The notes beneath the pieces were generated by a model. The model did no database searches. It saw only the letters and a program-made list of their open reading frames with translations, and was not told the origin of the DNA. 64,000 nt of DNA from contig NC_068972.1 in the NCBI RefSeq assembly GCF_016808095.1, positions 10,286,001-10,350,000 of the forward strand, in the 5' to 3' direction. This document shows, in pieces, positions 12,181 through 24,530 of this stretch (position 1 is the stretch's first letter; each line of letters starts with the position of its first letter). The stretch comes from Vigna angularis. Lineage: Eukaryota; Streptophyta; Magnoliopsida; Fabales; Fabaceae. The position numbers and the translations under genes were made by a program.

Positions 12181-13193
12181 GTCTTAATATTATTTTTGGT
12201 CCTTATTTTCGTTAATTTTATTTATTCGATGTAAGACTTATTTTTTTAAAAATTCAATATAGTCTTTTATATCGTAATTTATGTTCAATTTGATCATTTT
12301 GACTGACGACATTTAAATTGTTAACGATACAATATCCCTGTCAGCCATCAACGAATGAGTTGTTAGTTAGTTTTTTTTATATACGTGGTAAATTAAAAGG
12401 AAATCTGATATTTGAAAGTGGTTTTATTAGAACTTCTGCCCATAACCTTTTGCCGCTATAACTTCATTGTCGCCACACGTCACCCTTCCTTCGCCCACCT
12501 TCTTCCTTTCATCGCTCATGGAGATATTCTTCTCCTTCCTTTCTCTGTTGCGGGTTCGACTTATAAGAAAACCCTTCTTCCTTTTCTCCTTTGAAGCAAC
12601 CCACGAAAGTGGATGCGATTTGGGTGCGAACAATGTTGCAGTGGCTGATGAAGGTAGCGATGATGCGTTGCAAGGGGTATCGACGACGGCAGTAGAGAGA
12701 ATTGTGGTCCCAATCTTGTAATTTAGGGTTTGTTTTTTGATTTGGAAAATTAGAGTTTCTTTATGTTTTTTTGTTTCACATTAGGGTTCGAATTTGAATT
12801 TGAAATTAGGTGTTGTTTCGAGAAGTTCTTGTGTTCTTAATATTTTGGTTTGAGAATTTCATATGTTCTTGATGCTCATTTGCATATTATTAGTGCGATT
12901 TGGGTGTTAGTGTTTTGAATTTGATATTTTTTTTTGAGTTATATTTCTAACAATTTAGGGGTTAGGATTCAAACAAAATCAATTTCAAATAATATATATT
13001 TCTTTTAATTAGTTATAAAAGCTAACAACTCAATAGCCGACATGAATACTATATCGTAACGATTTAAAAGTTGTGAAACAAAAGACTAAATTTAACATAA
13101 ATAAAAAAAATTTAGAGATTACATTTAACATTAAAAAAAATGTCTTGCATTAGACAAGGTTAACGAAAATATACACGACTGAAATTTAAGGAC
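12181..13193. mobile_element. Mutator-like (TIR) element, non-autonomous, degenerate
   Basis: The left end (about 12181-12365) and the reverse complement of the right end (about 13010-13193) share a long imperfect inverted repeat. Shared words in order are GTC(C)TTAA, TTTTCGTTAA, TGYAAGAC, and near the inner edge GAGTTGTTAG. Long degenerate inverted repeats with no transposase suggest a non-autonomous Mutator-like element. I could not find a 9-bp target duplication. The interior (12430-12720) is GC-richer with short frames on both strands, none recognisable. Confidence 0.55.
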
Positions 13194-13276
13194 AGTAAAA
13201 TAGTTCAGAAAAAGAAGCAAGAAAAAAATAAAAGCAGGGAAGCATACAGAAATAATGAAAGGCAGAATCTGGTATT

Positions 13277-14979
13277 TTAGATAGGAACAGGAATTGCCCT
13301 AAGCGATTCATCCATGTCCATATCCTTAGGTTCCATGTTGTTTTCGAGTTTCCAATCGAAGCAGTTGACAAGAGAGCCCAGCATGAGGTGCAACATTCTC
13401 ACGGCGAGTGGAGAGCCAGGGCAGATGCGTCTTCCACTGCCGAAGGGTGTCAGCTTAAAGTGTCGACCTTTCACGTCGATGTCAGAGTCCAAGAATCTCT
13501 CCGGCGAGAACACATGCGCATCCTCCCACACCTCCGGGCTCCTCCCTATGGCCCACTCGTTTATCAGCACCTGAGCACCCTTTGGCACCGTCCACCCGCA
13601 CACTTCCACGTCTATTTTCGCCCTTCGCGGAAGCAGAAGCGGCGCTGGTGGGTGCATGCGAAGACTCTCTTTTATCACCGCTTGCATATACGGAAGCCTT
13701 GCTACGTCCGATTCATCCACCGCCTTCCCCACTCCGATCACTTCCGCCAACTCCTTCTTCACCTTCCGCATCGCCTCCGGGTTGTGCATTAGCTCCGTCA
13801 TTGTCCGTTCTAAGCCGTACGCCGTCGTATCGGTCCCCGCAACCAGTAGATCCTGTCACCAATTCACAAATTACGTTCATACTGCAGGCATTCATAGATA
13901 ATTCCAGGTGGTGTTTTTATATCTAAGATAATAATTAAATAAATAAATGGATTTTTTTATATATTTATATTTTAAAATTTGAATGATTTATGTGAAAATT
14001 AATAGCAGAAAGCACAGATCTAATGAAACACACCAAAAAGTATGAGAATGCGATTAAAAGAGGAATGTATACGTACAAGGAATAAATGTTTGATCTGCTT
14101 TCTGTGTATATTCTCGCTGCTCTTTTGAGAAATATCAAGCAAGATATCAAGCATATCATGGCTGGTGACATAATTCTCCTCTTGCCTCATCTTCAACCGT
14201 TCATCGATTATGGGGTCCAACACATCGAACAACTTGTCTATGTAATTCGTGGTGTGTCTTCTTATGCCTTGTGGATCGAACACCCTCAAGAACGGGAAGT
14301 AATCCACCAAGTTCGGTGTTCCCGTTGCTTTCAAGAGAGTCCCCACGACGTGCTTGTACTCACCATTACCTACAGAGGGAACAAAATCTTTTGACACAAA
14401 AGTGTAAGACAAAAAGTTAATGCAGGCCATGAATGCTGCTCTTCCGACGTCCACCACTTCGCCGTCGAGGCTATTTTGGCGGATATCACTCAGCAGTTCT
14501 TGCAGTTTCCTGCGTCTAAGGTCTTGACTTGCGTCAAGGGTTTTGACGGAAAACAAGTTTCCGTGGCAAATTTTTCTCAGTTCTTGCCAGAGGGGCGAGA
14601 CAGGGAGAAAGACCAAGCTGTAATGGTTGTGGTTGTACGATGTTGTGACGTCGGGGTTTGTTCTGTCCGAGAATAGGGTGTCATGGGTTTGGAGAATTTC
14701 TTGGGCTGCGACTGTGGAAGAGATTACTATGGTGGTTGATTGGCCGATGGTGAAACGCATTATGGGGCCATAGAATTTGGCAAGCTTGGCCATTGTCTGC
14801 TGTGGCTTTTTGTACAGTTGACGAGAGTTTCTGATGATGGTGAGAAGGGACGGTCCCGGTGGAATCTTGTAGTTCGAATTTCTTCTCCTTGCATGCAGTG
14901 AACGAAGAGCATGCATGATGGCACATGCCAACATGAAGATCAGTGTAGTAGTGGCTACAGTGTCCATATCTGTGGTCAC
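13277..14979 (-). CDS. cytochrome P450, CYP76-like, two exons
   Basis: A haem-thiolate monooxygenase anchored in the ER membrane; CYP76 members oxidise terpenoids and other specialised metabolites, but the substrate here is unknown. Exon 1 is 14077-14979 (301 codons) and exon 2 is 13277-13852 (191 codons plus TAA). The phase-0 intron of 224 nt runs from GTACGT to ACAG. The 492-residue protein has the usual length and all landmarks: N-terminal hydrophobic anchor (about 9-26), PPGP hinge (40-43), C-helix WQELR (131-135), I-helix AGTDTT (306-311), K-helix ESLR (363-366), PERF (418-421) and haem loop FGSGRRICPG (438-447, Cys445). The start is the first ATG, directly before the anchor. One oddity is Arg50 where relatives usually have Gly (IIGN). 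No frameshift or stop is seen, so it looks intact. CYP76 rests on overall resemblance; a neighbouring CYP71-clan family is possible. Confidence 0.92.
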
Positions 14980-15400
14980 ATAGAAGATAAAAAAAAGTCT
15001 AAGAAATTTGGAAAACTGTGTTAGCTAAATAGACAAAAACATGTGGAAATAATTGCAATAAAAGGATAATCAACGTGTACGGTTGAATATAATGGGTACA
15101 ACTTCACTATGTTCAAGATTTTAAAACATATTAAAAATAATTTTCTTATTGTGGTTAGACATGAATGACAGCTTGGCCATGTGAGGATTTTTTAGCCTGT
15201 AAGGCCATGGTTTTATATATTTTCAGAAATCTAAAGAATGTATGTTCCAAAACTACTACACATAAATATAATGATCTGATGAGAAAGGCGAAGGAAACAG
15301 GAAAGAGACTGAAATAAGTGAGAGAGATCTGAAGAGAAAAGACTCACTTTCTCAAATAAGCACTAAGATAGATACCTAACTCCCCAACGACTCTCCTCCT

Positions 15401-15407
15401 TATATAG
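15401..15407 (-). promoter_or_regulatory. candidate TATA box of the P450 gene
   Basis: The minus strand reads CTATATAAGGAGG here, about 420 bp upstream of the P450 ATG. It would imply a start near 15370 and a leader of roughly 390 nt rich in TCTCT motifs. The long leader makes this uncertain. Confidence 0.35.
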
Positions 15408-15449
15408 AACCGATGCTCTACTCTACGGGTGGACGAGATAATTGGAGAA

Positions 15450-17732
15450 TTATTAATAAAACATTTATCAAATGAGTAATGTACGTTGACACGTCAGGTA
15501 GCAATAACATTCAATCACAGGGCACTTTTCAAAATTTTCTATCAAAATTAGCTTTTCATCTTTAATAAATAGAAAATTGATTTTTTTCAAAACACGTAAA
15601 TTTTTAACACTTATTTGACATAATTTTTTTCTATATTTTACTCTATTTTAAAAAAAAAACAAAAATTTATACTATTTTAATCCTGTATTATACGTCAAAG
15701 AACTGTGTCATGATGTCATTGTTTTAATAAATATTTAAAAAAATGGGATCCATTATGTCAAATGATTACTTTTGTAATCAAATCAAAGGTAGCACTAACG
15801 CGGTTAGACACTCGTTGCATCTTCGGTACTCTGCACATCTTGTACAATGACTCTGGGAAACACATATTTTATCTGTTTCTCTCTCCTCCTAACTAAACTT
15901 ATTTCATTATATTTAACTTTTCTGGTTGTTGGTAATTTATTTCATTATATTTAACTTTCTGGTTGTTGAATGATATACAAAAAATTAATTTTTTAAATTA
16001 ATTTTAAATTTAAAAAATGAACTGATGAATAAGTTAAAATGAATTTACAGGTTAAAAATTTCCCGCTACTTCTTTCTGGCGAGTCGACAGACCCACCCAT
16101 CAAGTTTGACCTTCCTAATTTTAATATGAGAATTGAATTTTTAATACAAATAAAAAATAGTCACAGTTTGTAAAATATTTCCTTTCAAGATAATATAGCA
16201 ATACGCAACAAGTCACACTTGAAAAAGTATCATTCGTCATTCTCATCTGTGCATGAAAAAAAGGTGTTATTTATGAAGTCATTTATAAGTAATTTTTACA
16301 GCATACGTTTCAGTTATTGTGTAATGAAAAACACTTTTTGTTTCATAAGTGTGAAGATATGATTGTCCTTTGTAGTGTGATTTCTCTTTTCCCTTTATTT
16401 TGGATCCACTTGTCACGAGAAAAATTAACAGGATAGTCCAAAATTTGCAATACAACATAAAGACGAATGATATATACAGACACTTTATAATTTTATCTAT
16501 ATTTATTATATATATACTTATTTTTCTTTTTGATCTTGTTTAAATTTCTAAACGATTTTATAATATAAATGTGAGTAAATCTACTTTAATTTTGTAGAGT
16601 TGAATTATATTTAAAATTTACTTTTATATTTAAAATTTACTTTTTAACTTAGTATTGAAATCATGAATTTAAATTTATCAGAATGAGATTTGTTAATTGT
16701 TAAATTTAGTGTATCATTTATTAATATCTAATCTCACATTCAATATTTATATATTTAACAAAGAAATATATATTGAGAATCTTACATTAACTAAAAATAA
16801 TACAATTTCATAATATATAAGTTTATGCAAAATTTATTTTATAAACCAATTTTGTAAAATTAAGTTAAGCTTAAAATACACTCTTAACATATATATTTTC
16901 TTATTATATCATATAACTTATAAATTTATTGTTTTTTTAAATTTATATTAAGTGTTAATTTAACATTTTAGTATTTATAAATTATTTTTATTTGAGGTTA
17001 AGATTCAGATCCTTTATTTAAAAATTCAAAATTAACTTGAAGACGGAACGAACCTCCTCATGGTTCCGTTAGATTATGAAGGAATAAAAATAAGGTGAAA
17101 GCAACCTAACAACAATTGGTAATTTACATAAATACCCTTTTTAGTTATATTCTGCTTATATAAAGATGACAAATAAGTATCTTTCGTTCAGCTTGTCCCG
17201 TAGTTAGGGTCCCGTAGTTAGGGGAATCTTTATAGTATCAGTAATATTCAATCAACTTGTCCCGTTTTTATGGGCATGCATATTACTGTCAATGATATTA
17301 ATCTTTAAAATTGAATATGAAAATGAAAAATTTAATTATCGTTTATTAGATAATTTAAAAATTTATTTATTATTACTTTCTTTTTATTTTGTTGCATTTT
17401 TTTTATTTTCTCTTACTTATTTGAAATCTATTAAATTTACTTGAAGTCTTAAATTCCTACTTTTTTTATTACAGCTTTAAACAATCAATTTCCAGTTTGT
17501 ATAAATCGTTAGTTTATCAAGTCATTTATAAGATTTATATTATCTTTTGATATATAAAACAATAATAAATATAAACTTTTATTCCAAAAATAAAAATGAA
17601 TACAGTAACACCCTCTATGTATTTTGTGTTTTTTTACTACCTTAACAGAGACAGCGACAAGTTTTTTGTAATATTTTCTATATATTATGTTATGCTGATA
17701 TAGAGCAACAATACCTTTTATGAGTAACCTTA
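15450..17732. other. AT-rich intergenic DNA, no gene seen
   Basis: Upstream of the P450. No exon was found. A duplicated 14-bp word (GTCCCGTAGTTAGG) occurs at about 17194 and 17209. The 91-aa minus frame at 17509-17784 is low-complexity and overlaps the copia LTR. Confidence 0.55.
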
Positions 17733-17737
17733 CAAAG
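17733..17737 (+). repeat. target-site duplication CAAAG, left copy
   Basis: Five bases directly before the TGTTGG start of the 5' LTR, matching CAAAG at 22981-22985. Confidence 0.75.
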
Positions 17738-18325
17738 TGTTGGAATAAAATAAATATTCGGACCCATTCCACTATGAAATGCAAGAGCCATTGTTACCCA
17801 TCAACAAAATAATGCACCAAAATGTCTTCCACTTTCCTTGCTTTTCCGTAAAATCAGCTCACCACCTCAACAACCATTTTGTTTGTTTTGGCTTTGTCAT
17901 TTCTTAAATTTGAGAAGCTAAGCAACAACACAAGCACAGAGAGTGAAGGAGAAGAACCATCGAGAATCAAAACCGGTGAAGAGAGAAGCTACCAGAGAAA
18001 AGAGAGAAGTGAAGTCACGGTTGTCTGAGAGAAAAATAGAGAGAGTCTATTTTGTGAGTGTGCGACATAGAGAGATTTGTATACCATCTGAGAGGGTGAG
18101 ATTAATTGAGAGATCCTCAGAGAGTGAGAGAAACATTGTAATCCTACTTTCATAGTGGAGATATTTTTCTGGACTAGGTCCTGTAGTTTTTTCCGAGAGG
18201 ATTTTTCACGTTAAAATTTCCAGTGTTAATTTTCTCTTTCCCTACGCTTTTATTTTTCACGCTTCCGCATAGTGCCCATTTTTGGGGTTCACAGAGGAGG
18301 GAACAAATACCGCTGTTTTCCAACA
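17738..18325 (+). repeat. 5' LTR of copia element (588 bp)
   Basis: Starts TGTTGGAA and ends TTCCAACA, a perfect 8-bp terminal inverted repeat. It is immediately followed by the primer-binding site. Against the 3' LTR I count 11 mismatches in the first ~215 bp, so the insertion is not recent. Confidence 0.93.
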
Positions 18326-18326
18326 G

Positions 18327-18338
18327 TGGTATCAGAGC
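18327..18338 (+). other. primer-binding site (initiator Met tRNA type)
   Basis: TGGTATCAGAGC begins one base after the LTR end. This is the standard plant copia PBS complementary to the 3' end of initiator methionine tRNA. Confidence 0.93.
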
Positions 18339-18376
18339 TACTTGTTCGAAAAAGTCAGAATCCTGTGAAACTCAAG

Positions 18377-21300
18377 ATGGAAGGAGACATGTTCAAGCTA
18401 ACTGCGGATAATTATTCATACTGGAAGCCGATGATGGAAGATCATCTATACTGCAAGGATTTGTATGAGCCGATCACAAATCCGGAAATTCCAGAAGGGA
18501 AGACCGAAAAAGACTGAGAGATTCTGAATCGTAAAACAGTGGCTATGATTCGGAAATACATCGACAAAAGCTTGTTTGAGCATGTATCGACTTATACCGA
18601 TGCGTATGAGTTATGGACAAAGCTTGAATCTATGATTCAAAAGAAGACTCCCAGAAATAAAGCTGACCTTGTCAGACGACTCGTAAAGTTGGAGTACACT
18701 GACGACCAAAATATGATTGAGCATCTCAACACCTTCAAAGGTATTGTGAATCAATTAATGAAGGCAGATATGAAGATAGATGACGAGTTACAAGCTCTTC
18801 TACTCCTTAGTTCTCTACCGGAGAGTTGGGACACGTTGGTGGTCACTCTCAGTAACTCAGCACCAGTTGGAAAGCTCAGTCTGGATAACATCACAGACAG
18901 TTTACTGAATGAAGAATCCAGAAGGAAAGAAAAGGGATCGAGTAGTCACTCAGAAGCCAATGTTGTTGAGAATAGAGGAAGGAGTGAAAATAGAAGCAAA
19001 GGAAAACGTGAAAAGTCACGAGGAAGATTCAAGTCTCGTTCCAAAGGTTTGACATGCTTTTATTGTGGAAAAGATGGTCACAAGAAGCCAGAATGTAGAT
19101 TCCTGAAGAGAGATCAGAAGAATGGAACTGTACACCCTAATTTGGTAGATCCCAATAAGAAGTTGGAGGAAAAGACCACAACAGCGGTGGTATCATATGA
19201 TGAGAATGTGTTCCTTATCACTAAGGTAAACTATCAAAATATTGCTTTTGATGATTGCACTTGGATAGTAGATACCAGAGCATCTTTCCATGTTACTCCT
19301 CGTGAGGGATTCTTCTCATCCTATCAAAAAGGAGACTTTGGAACAATGAAGATGGGAAATCATGTTACAAGCAAAATTGTGGGCATAGGAGAAGTAACTT
19401 TGACAACAGAAAATGGAAACAAACTTGTGCTGAAGGAGGTAAGACATGTACCAGAAATGCGTCTAAACCTTATCTCAGTTGGTAAGTTAGATGATGTTGG
19501 AATGAATAACCAATTCAGTGATGGAAGATGGAAACTCTGTCAAGGAAGGATGATTGTTGCTCGAGGCAAGAAGGAAGGCTCCTTGTACTGCATGCAAGGA
19601 AAAATATACAAAGGAGAGACGAATGTTGCTCAAGAAGAAAGTAAGGAGTTGTGGCATAAAAGACTAGGCCACATGAGCGAGAAGGGATTAGAGATCCTCG
19701 CAAAAGATCATCTCCAAAGTATAAAAGGACAATCACTTGAATTATGTGAAGACTGCCTAGCAGGTAAGCAGCGTAGAGTGTCCTTCCGTAGATCTGAAAA
19801 TGGAAGAAGAAAAGAGCATATTTTGGATCTTGTACACTCAGATGTTTGTTCAACATCTGAAAAGTTCCTTGGTGGTGCTCAATATTTTGTTACCTTCATT
19901 GATGACCACTCCAGAAAATTGTGGGTCTATCCATTGAAGAGAAAAGATGAAGTTCTACGAATCTTCAAGGAGTTTCACGCCTCAGTTAAACGTAAAACTT
20001 GTAGAAAGTTGAAATGTCTGAGAAGCGATAATGGTGGAGAGTATAGAGGTCCATTCGAGCACTATTGCAAGACTCATGGGATAAAACATGAGAAAGTACC
20101 TCCCAAGACACCTCAGATGAATGGTCTAGCTGAAAGATTCAACAGAACGATTGCCGAGAAGGTCAGGAGCATGTTGTCTCACGCAAAACTTCTCAAGTCA
20201 TTATGGGGGGAGGCAGTGGTGACAGCAGCTGATTTAATAAACTTATCACCTTCAATACCATTAAACGGTAAGATACCAGAAGAAGTATGGTCCGGTAAAA
20301 AGGCCTCATATCGCAACTTGAGAGTCTTCGGATGTAAGGCATCAGTTCACATTCCGAAAGATGAAAGAGCAAAGCTCGATGCTAAAGCCAAAGAGTGCAT
20401 ATACCTTGGTTCTCCAAGAGATGAATTTGGTTACAGATTATGAGATCCTGCAAACAGAAAGATTGTTCGAAGCAGGGATATGGTGTTCTTTGAAGATCAG
20501 ACAATCCAAGACATCAAGAAAGTGGAGAAACCAACACTTAAGCTTATAAGAGATCAAAGCCCTATTGTGATAAACAACTCAGGGGGAGAGACTCATCAAG
20601 CCGAACCAGAGTTACAACTTGATGAAATGGATGAAGAAGCAAATCAACCTAATCTGACGGAAGAAGATCAACCAATTGAGGATGCTCCACAAGAACCCCA
20701 ATTAAGACGATCAACAAGGCAGAAGCAACCATCAAGAAGGTATTTTTCAGATGAATATGTTAATTTTACTGATGAAGGTGAACCTCAAAGCTTTGTAGAA
20801 GCAATGGAAACGGAAGACAAAGACAAATAGTTGCAAGTCATGGAAGAAGAGATGCAATCCTTAAAGGAAAATTAAACTTATGATTTGGTAGAATTACCAA
20901 AAGAAAGAAGAGCATTCCAGAACAAATGGGTGTTCAAGCTCAAGAATGAAGAGAACAACCCAAGCCCAAGGTACAAAACACGAATTGTCGTGAAGGGATG
21001 CAACCAGAAGAAAGGAATAGACTTTGACGAAATATTTTCACCAGTGGTAAAGATGACATCCATTAGAGCAATTCTCGGTCTGGCAGCAACACTAGATCTG
21101 GAGATTGAACAACTGGACGTCAAAACAACATTCTTACATGGAGACCTAGAAGAAGAAATTTACATAAAGCAACCAGAGGGTTTTGAAGAACCGGGCAAAG
21201 AACACTTGGTGTGTCGTCTGAAGAAAAGTCTCTATGGTCTGAAACAAGCTCCAAGACAATGGTACAAGAAATTCGATTCCTTCATGATCCAACATAATTT

Positions 21301-22345
21301 CAAGAAGACCTCCGCAGACCATTGCGTGTTTGTGAAGCATTATGAAAATGGTGAGTCCATCATACTTCTCTTGTATGTTGATGATATGTTGATTGTAGGG
21401 AAGGACAAAATTAAAATAGCTGCTCTCAAGAAGGCATTGAGTAAGTCTTTTGCCATGAAAGACCTGGGTGCAGTAAAGAAGATACTTAGAATGAAAATCT
21501 CCAGAGATCGTTCTAGAAGAATGCTATGGGTATCTCAAGAAGATTATATTGAGAAGATTCTTAAAAGGTTCAACATGCACAATGCCAAATCTGCTCGTGT
21601 TCCAATTGCTGGACATTTCAAACTCAGCAAGTCTCAATGTCCAAAGAATGAAGAAGAAAAGGAAGAAATGAACAAGGTACCCTACTCTTCTGCCGTGGGT
21701 AGCCTTATGTATGCAATGGTTTGTACAAGGCCAGATATTGGCTATGCTGTAGGAGTTGTGAGCAAATTCCTGTCAAATCCAGGAAAGGAGCATTGAGAAG
21801 CTATTAAGTGGATACTGAGGTATCTAAGAGGATCTGCCAAAAGAAACTTGTGTTTTGGCAATGGAGATCTAAAGCTAATCGGATATTCAGGCTCAGACAT
21901 GGTTGGAGATGTCGATTCAAGAAAGTCAACATCAGGTTATCTGATTACTTTTGCAGGGGGAGTTGTTTCTTGACAGTCAAAGCTACAAAAATGTGTGACA
22001 TTGTCTACTGCTGAAGCAGAGTATGTAGCGGTGACTGAAGCCTCTAAAGAGATGCTATGGATGAAGAATTTCCTAAGTGAATTAGGACATGATCAAGATG
22101 ATTATGTGGTGAATTGTGATAATCAAAGTACCATTCATCTAACCAAGAACCCCATGTTCCATTCACGCTCGAAGCATATCGACGTGCGGTATCACTAGAT
22201 ACGAGAAGCGCTGGATGAGAAGAAATTGAAGATAGAGAAAATTCATACAGACTTGAATTGGTCTGACATGATGACTAAATCAGTACCAACCAAGAAGGTT
22301 GAAGATTGTTGTCAAGGTGCTGGTGTCATGCTACCTTCCAACTAA
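18377..22345 (+). pseudogene. copia gag-pol polyprotein, one frame with seven stops
   Basis: A single frame of 1,322 codons plus TAA runs from ATG 18377 to 22345 with no frameshift. Gag comes first, with a CCHC zinc knuckle (CFYCGKDGHKKPEC, residues about 227-240). The protease follows, with active-site Asp299 in DTRA where DTGA or DSGA is usual, so the conserved Gly is Arg. The integrase has a pre-integrase HKRLGH box and the D-D-E core, including SDNGGEY and NGLAERFN. Reverse transcriptase shows YVDD near 21374-21385, and RNase H shows STAEAEY and CDNQS. Stops lie at 18515, 20441, 20828, 20873, 21794, 21971 and 22196. All but 20873 are TGA or TAG at positions normally Trp in this family. 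The frame is otherwise well kept, so decay is by point mutation. Confidence 0.95.
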
Positions 22346-22397
22346 GACAAGATGCAAAGATGGGATGAAGGATGGAAGACCCATTTATTTGTTTTAT

Positions 22398-22404
22398 GGG
22401 GGAG
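22398..22404 (+). other. polypurine tract of copia element
   Basis: GGGGGAG lies three bases before the 3' LTR and is the expected primer site for plus-strand synthesis. Confidence 0.85.
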
Positions 22405-22407
22405 TTT

Positions 22408-22980
22408 TGTTGGAATAAAACAAATATTGGGACCCATTCCACTATGAAATGCAGGAGCCATTGTTCCCCATCAGCAAAATAATGCACCAAAATGTCTTCC
22501 ACTTTCCTTGCTTTTCCATAAAATCAGCTCACCACCTCAACAACCATTTTGTTTGTTTTGGCTTTCTCACTTCTTAAATTTGAGAAGCTAGGCAGCAACA
22601 CAAGCACAGAGTGTGAAGGAGAAGAACCACCGAGAATCAAAACCGGTGAAGAGAGAAGCTAACAGAGAAAAGAGATAAGTGAAGCCATGGTTGTGTGAGA
22701 GAAAAATAGAGAGAGACTATTTTGTGAGTGTGTGACATAGAGAGATTTGTATACCATCCAAGAGGGTGAGATTAATTGAGAGATCCTCAGATAGTGAGAG
22801 AAACATTGTAATCCTACTTTCATAGTAGAGATATTTTTCTGGACTAGGTCCCGTGGTTTTTTCCGAGAGGATTTTCTACGTTAAAATTTCCAGTATTAAT
22901 TTTCTCTTTCCCTACGTTTTTATTTTTTACGTTTCCGGGTTTAGGGATTCACATAGAAGAAAACAAATACAGCTATTTCC
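22408..22980 (+). repeat. 3' LTR of copia element (573 bp)
   Basis: Begins TGTTGGAA like the 5' LTR. It differs by a small internal deletion near 22937 and seems to have lost the last four bases (AACA), since TTCC is followed directly by the CAAAG duplication. Confidence 0.92.
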
Positions 22981-22985
22981 CAAAG
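22981..22985 (+). repeat. target-site duplication CAAAG, right copy
   Basis: Matches 17733-17737. It requires accepting a 4-bp loss at the LTR end, so it is slightly less certain than the LTRs themselves. Confidence 0.7.
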
Positions 22986-24530
22986 ACAATGGCAATTGAA
23001 TTATTTGATCATGTACTATTATTCGTGTACTGAACTTTACCAACCCTTTTCCTACCAACCTCAGTAAATACAGTGAAATTTTTTTACAAGGAGATATTCG
23101 TAATTCTTTAAATTACTAAACCGTTACACATATCTTTTATATTTCTTACATGTTTACAAAACTACTATTTTTATACTGATTTTTTATTTTAATTTAAAAA
23201 TTACTTCAACTTTAATTTATACTCAAAAAGAATAATTTTACAACTTGTATAATATTTATAGATTGAAATTACATCAAATCGATGAAATCGATCGGTATCG
23301 ATCAAATTAGTTAATCATATCATTAAGCTAAAATAAGATAATAATTAAATTTAATAAAATTGGATAATGATTAAACTAACCCTAATCAATTATAGAAATT
23401 TTTTTAAATATAAGTTAAATGTGTAGTTGTTAAGATTTGTGTAACATGTTTATTATTGCATTAATTAATTAAAGTTATGTAAGTATATTTAACATGTACG
23501 CTCGATGGGTTGAACAACACTAGCAATTAGGGAAAAAAATGAGAAATAAAAAAACTTATAAAAATAAACACTAAACCCATATACTCAAAAAATAATATTG
23601 TTAATGAATATAAAATAATTAATTTACAACATTTTATGAATTAGTGTCTGACTTATATTGAACAAGAGTACTTAACTCAATGCGAGTAATATATGTATTT
23701 AAATATTTATTTTATTTACTTGCGTTTTATTTTTATGACAATAACAGTTCGATATTTCTTTGAATACATGAAATCATAAATTTGTATACTTTATCATTTT
23801 TATACTATTATTCACAAATTTTCTACTTATTTTGAACGGTTAAGTGTATTTTTTATAATATAATTTAATTTTCAAACTTTAAAAATAAACATAAAATTTT
23901 ATATTTAATTGTGTGAAAAAAATTTAATATATTAAGCGACTAATATTTAAACTGTTTATATTATTTTACACGTTACTTTAATACATTATTTACCATATAA
24001 GATAAAAAGAACGTTTACTTATTTATTTGTAAATAAATATTAAAATATATAAAAATTTATCACAAAATTAAATTTTAATTTTACATTCAAATTTAAAACC
24101 TAAAATAATTATTTTATTATTATTTTCTTTAATTTGAATAATTCCACCTTTCACCCTATTTTCTTCGGTGATCCAAACAAAAATGAATTAAAATAATGTT
24201 TTTGGCTCTGTAACTTTTCTCATTTTAGTACAAAGGGAAAGTTTCACGTGATCTGGGTCCCAGTTTAATGATAATGTTGTGTTGTACTATGTCATGTCAG
24301 ATGATGGCCCTACACTTATGTCCTTTTGAGCCCTCTACAATGACTCTTTAATTTTATTCACTTTTTTGAGGCTTTGATCTGTGGTGAGGAGGGGACTCAT
24401 GGAGTATGCAGTATGGAGTATGTGGAGGAAGAGACACTATCCGAATATAAAAGAAAAATCTAACAGTCAAAAATAAATGCCCAAAAATATAGAATAATTA
24501 ATTATACCATTCAAATAGTATATGTTTTTA
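22986..24530. other. AT-rich intergenic DNA, no gene seen
   Basis: No exon found. A less AT-rich patch at 24150-24430 includes a CACGTG G-box core at about 24246, but no coding sequence follows it. Confidence 0.55.

Larger units (their letters stand above)
17738..22980 (+). mobile_element. full-length Ty1/copia retrotransposon, inactivated
   Basis: The 5.24-kb element has both LTRs, a tRNA-iMet-type PBS, one continuous gag-pol frame, a polypurine tract and a 5-bp CAAAG target duplication. The domain order Gag, protease, integrase, reverse transcriptase, RNase H places it in Ty1/copia rather than Ty3/gypsy. Seven in-frame stops prevent translation, so it is a dead copy. Confidence 0.95.

Noticed and set aside
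12412..12721. Overlapping short frames on both strands in a GC-richer patch
   Set aside because: They are inside the degenerate Mutator-like element, overlap each other on opposite strands and match nothing I recognise.
13314..13926. Several plus-strand frames opposite the P450 exon 2
   Set aside because: They are shadows of the P450 coding strand in GC-rich exon sequence and carry no family motifs.
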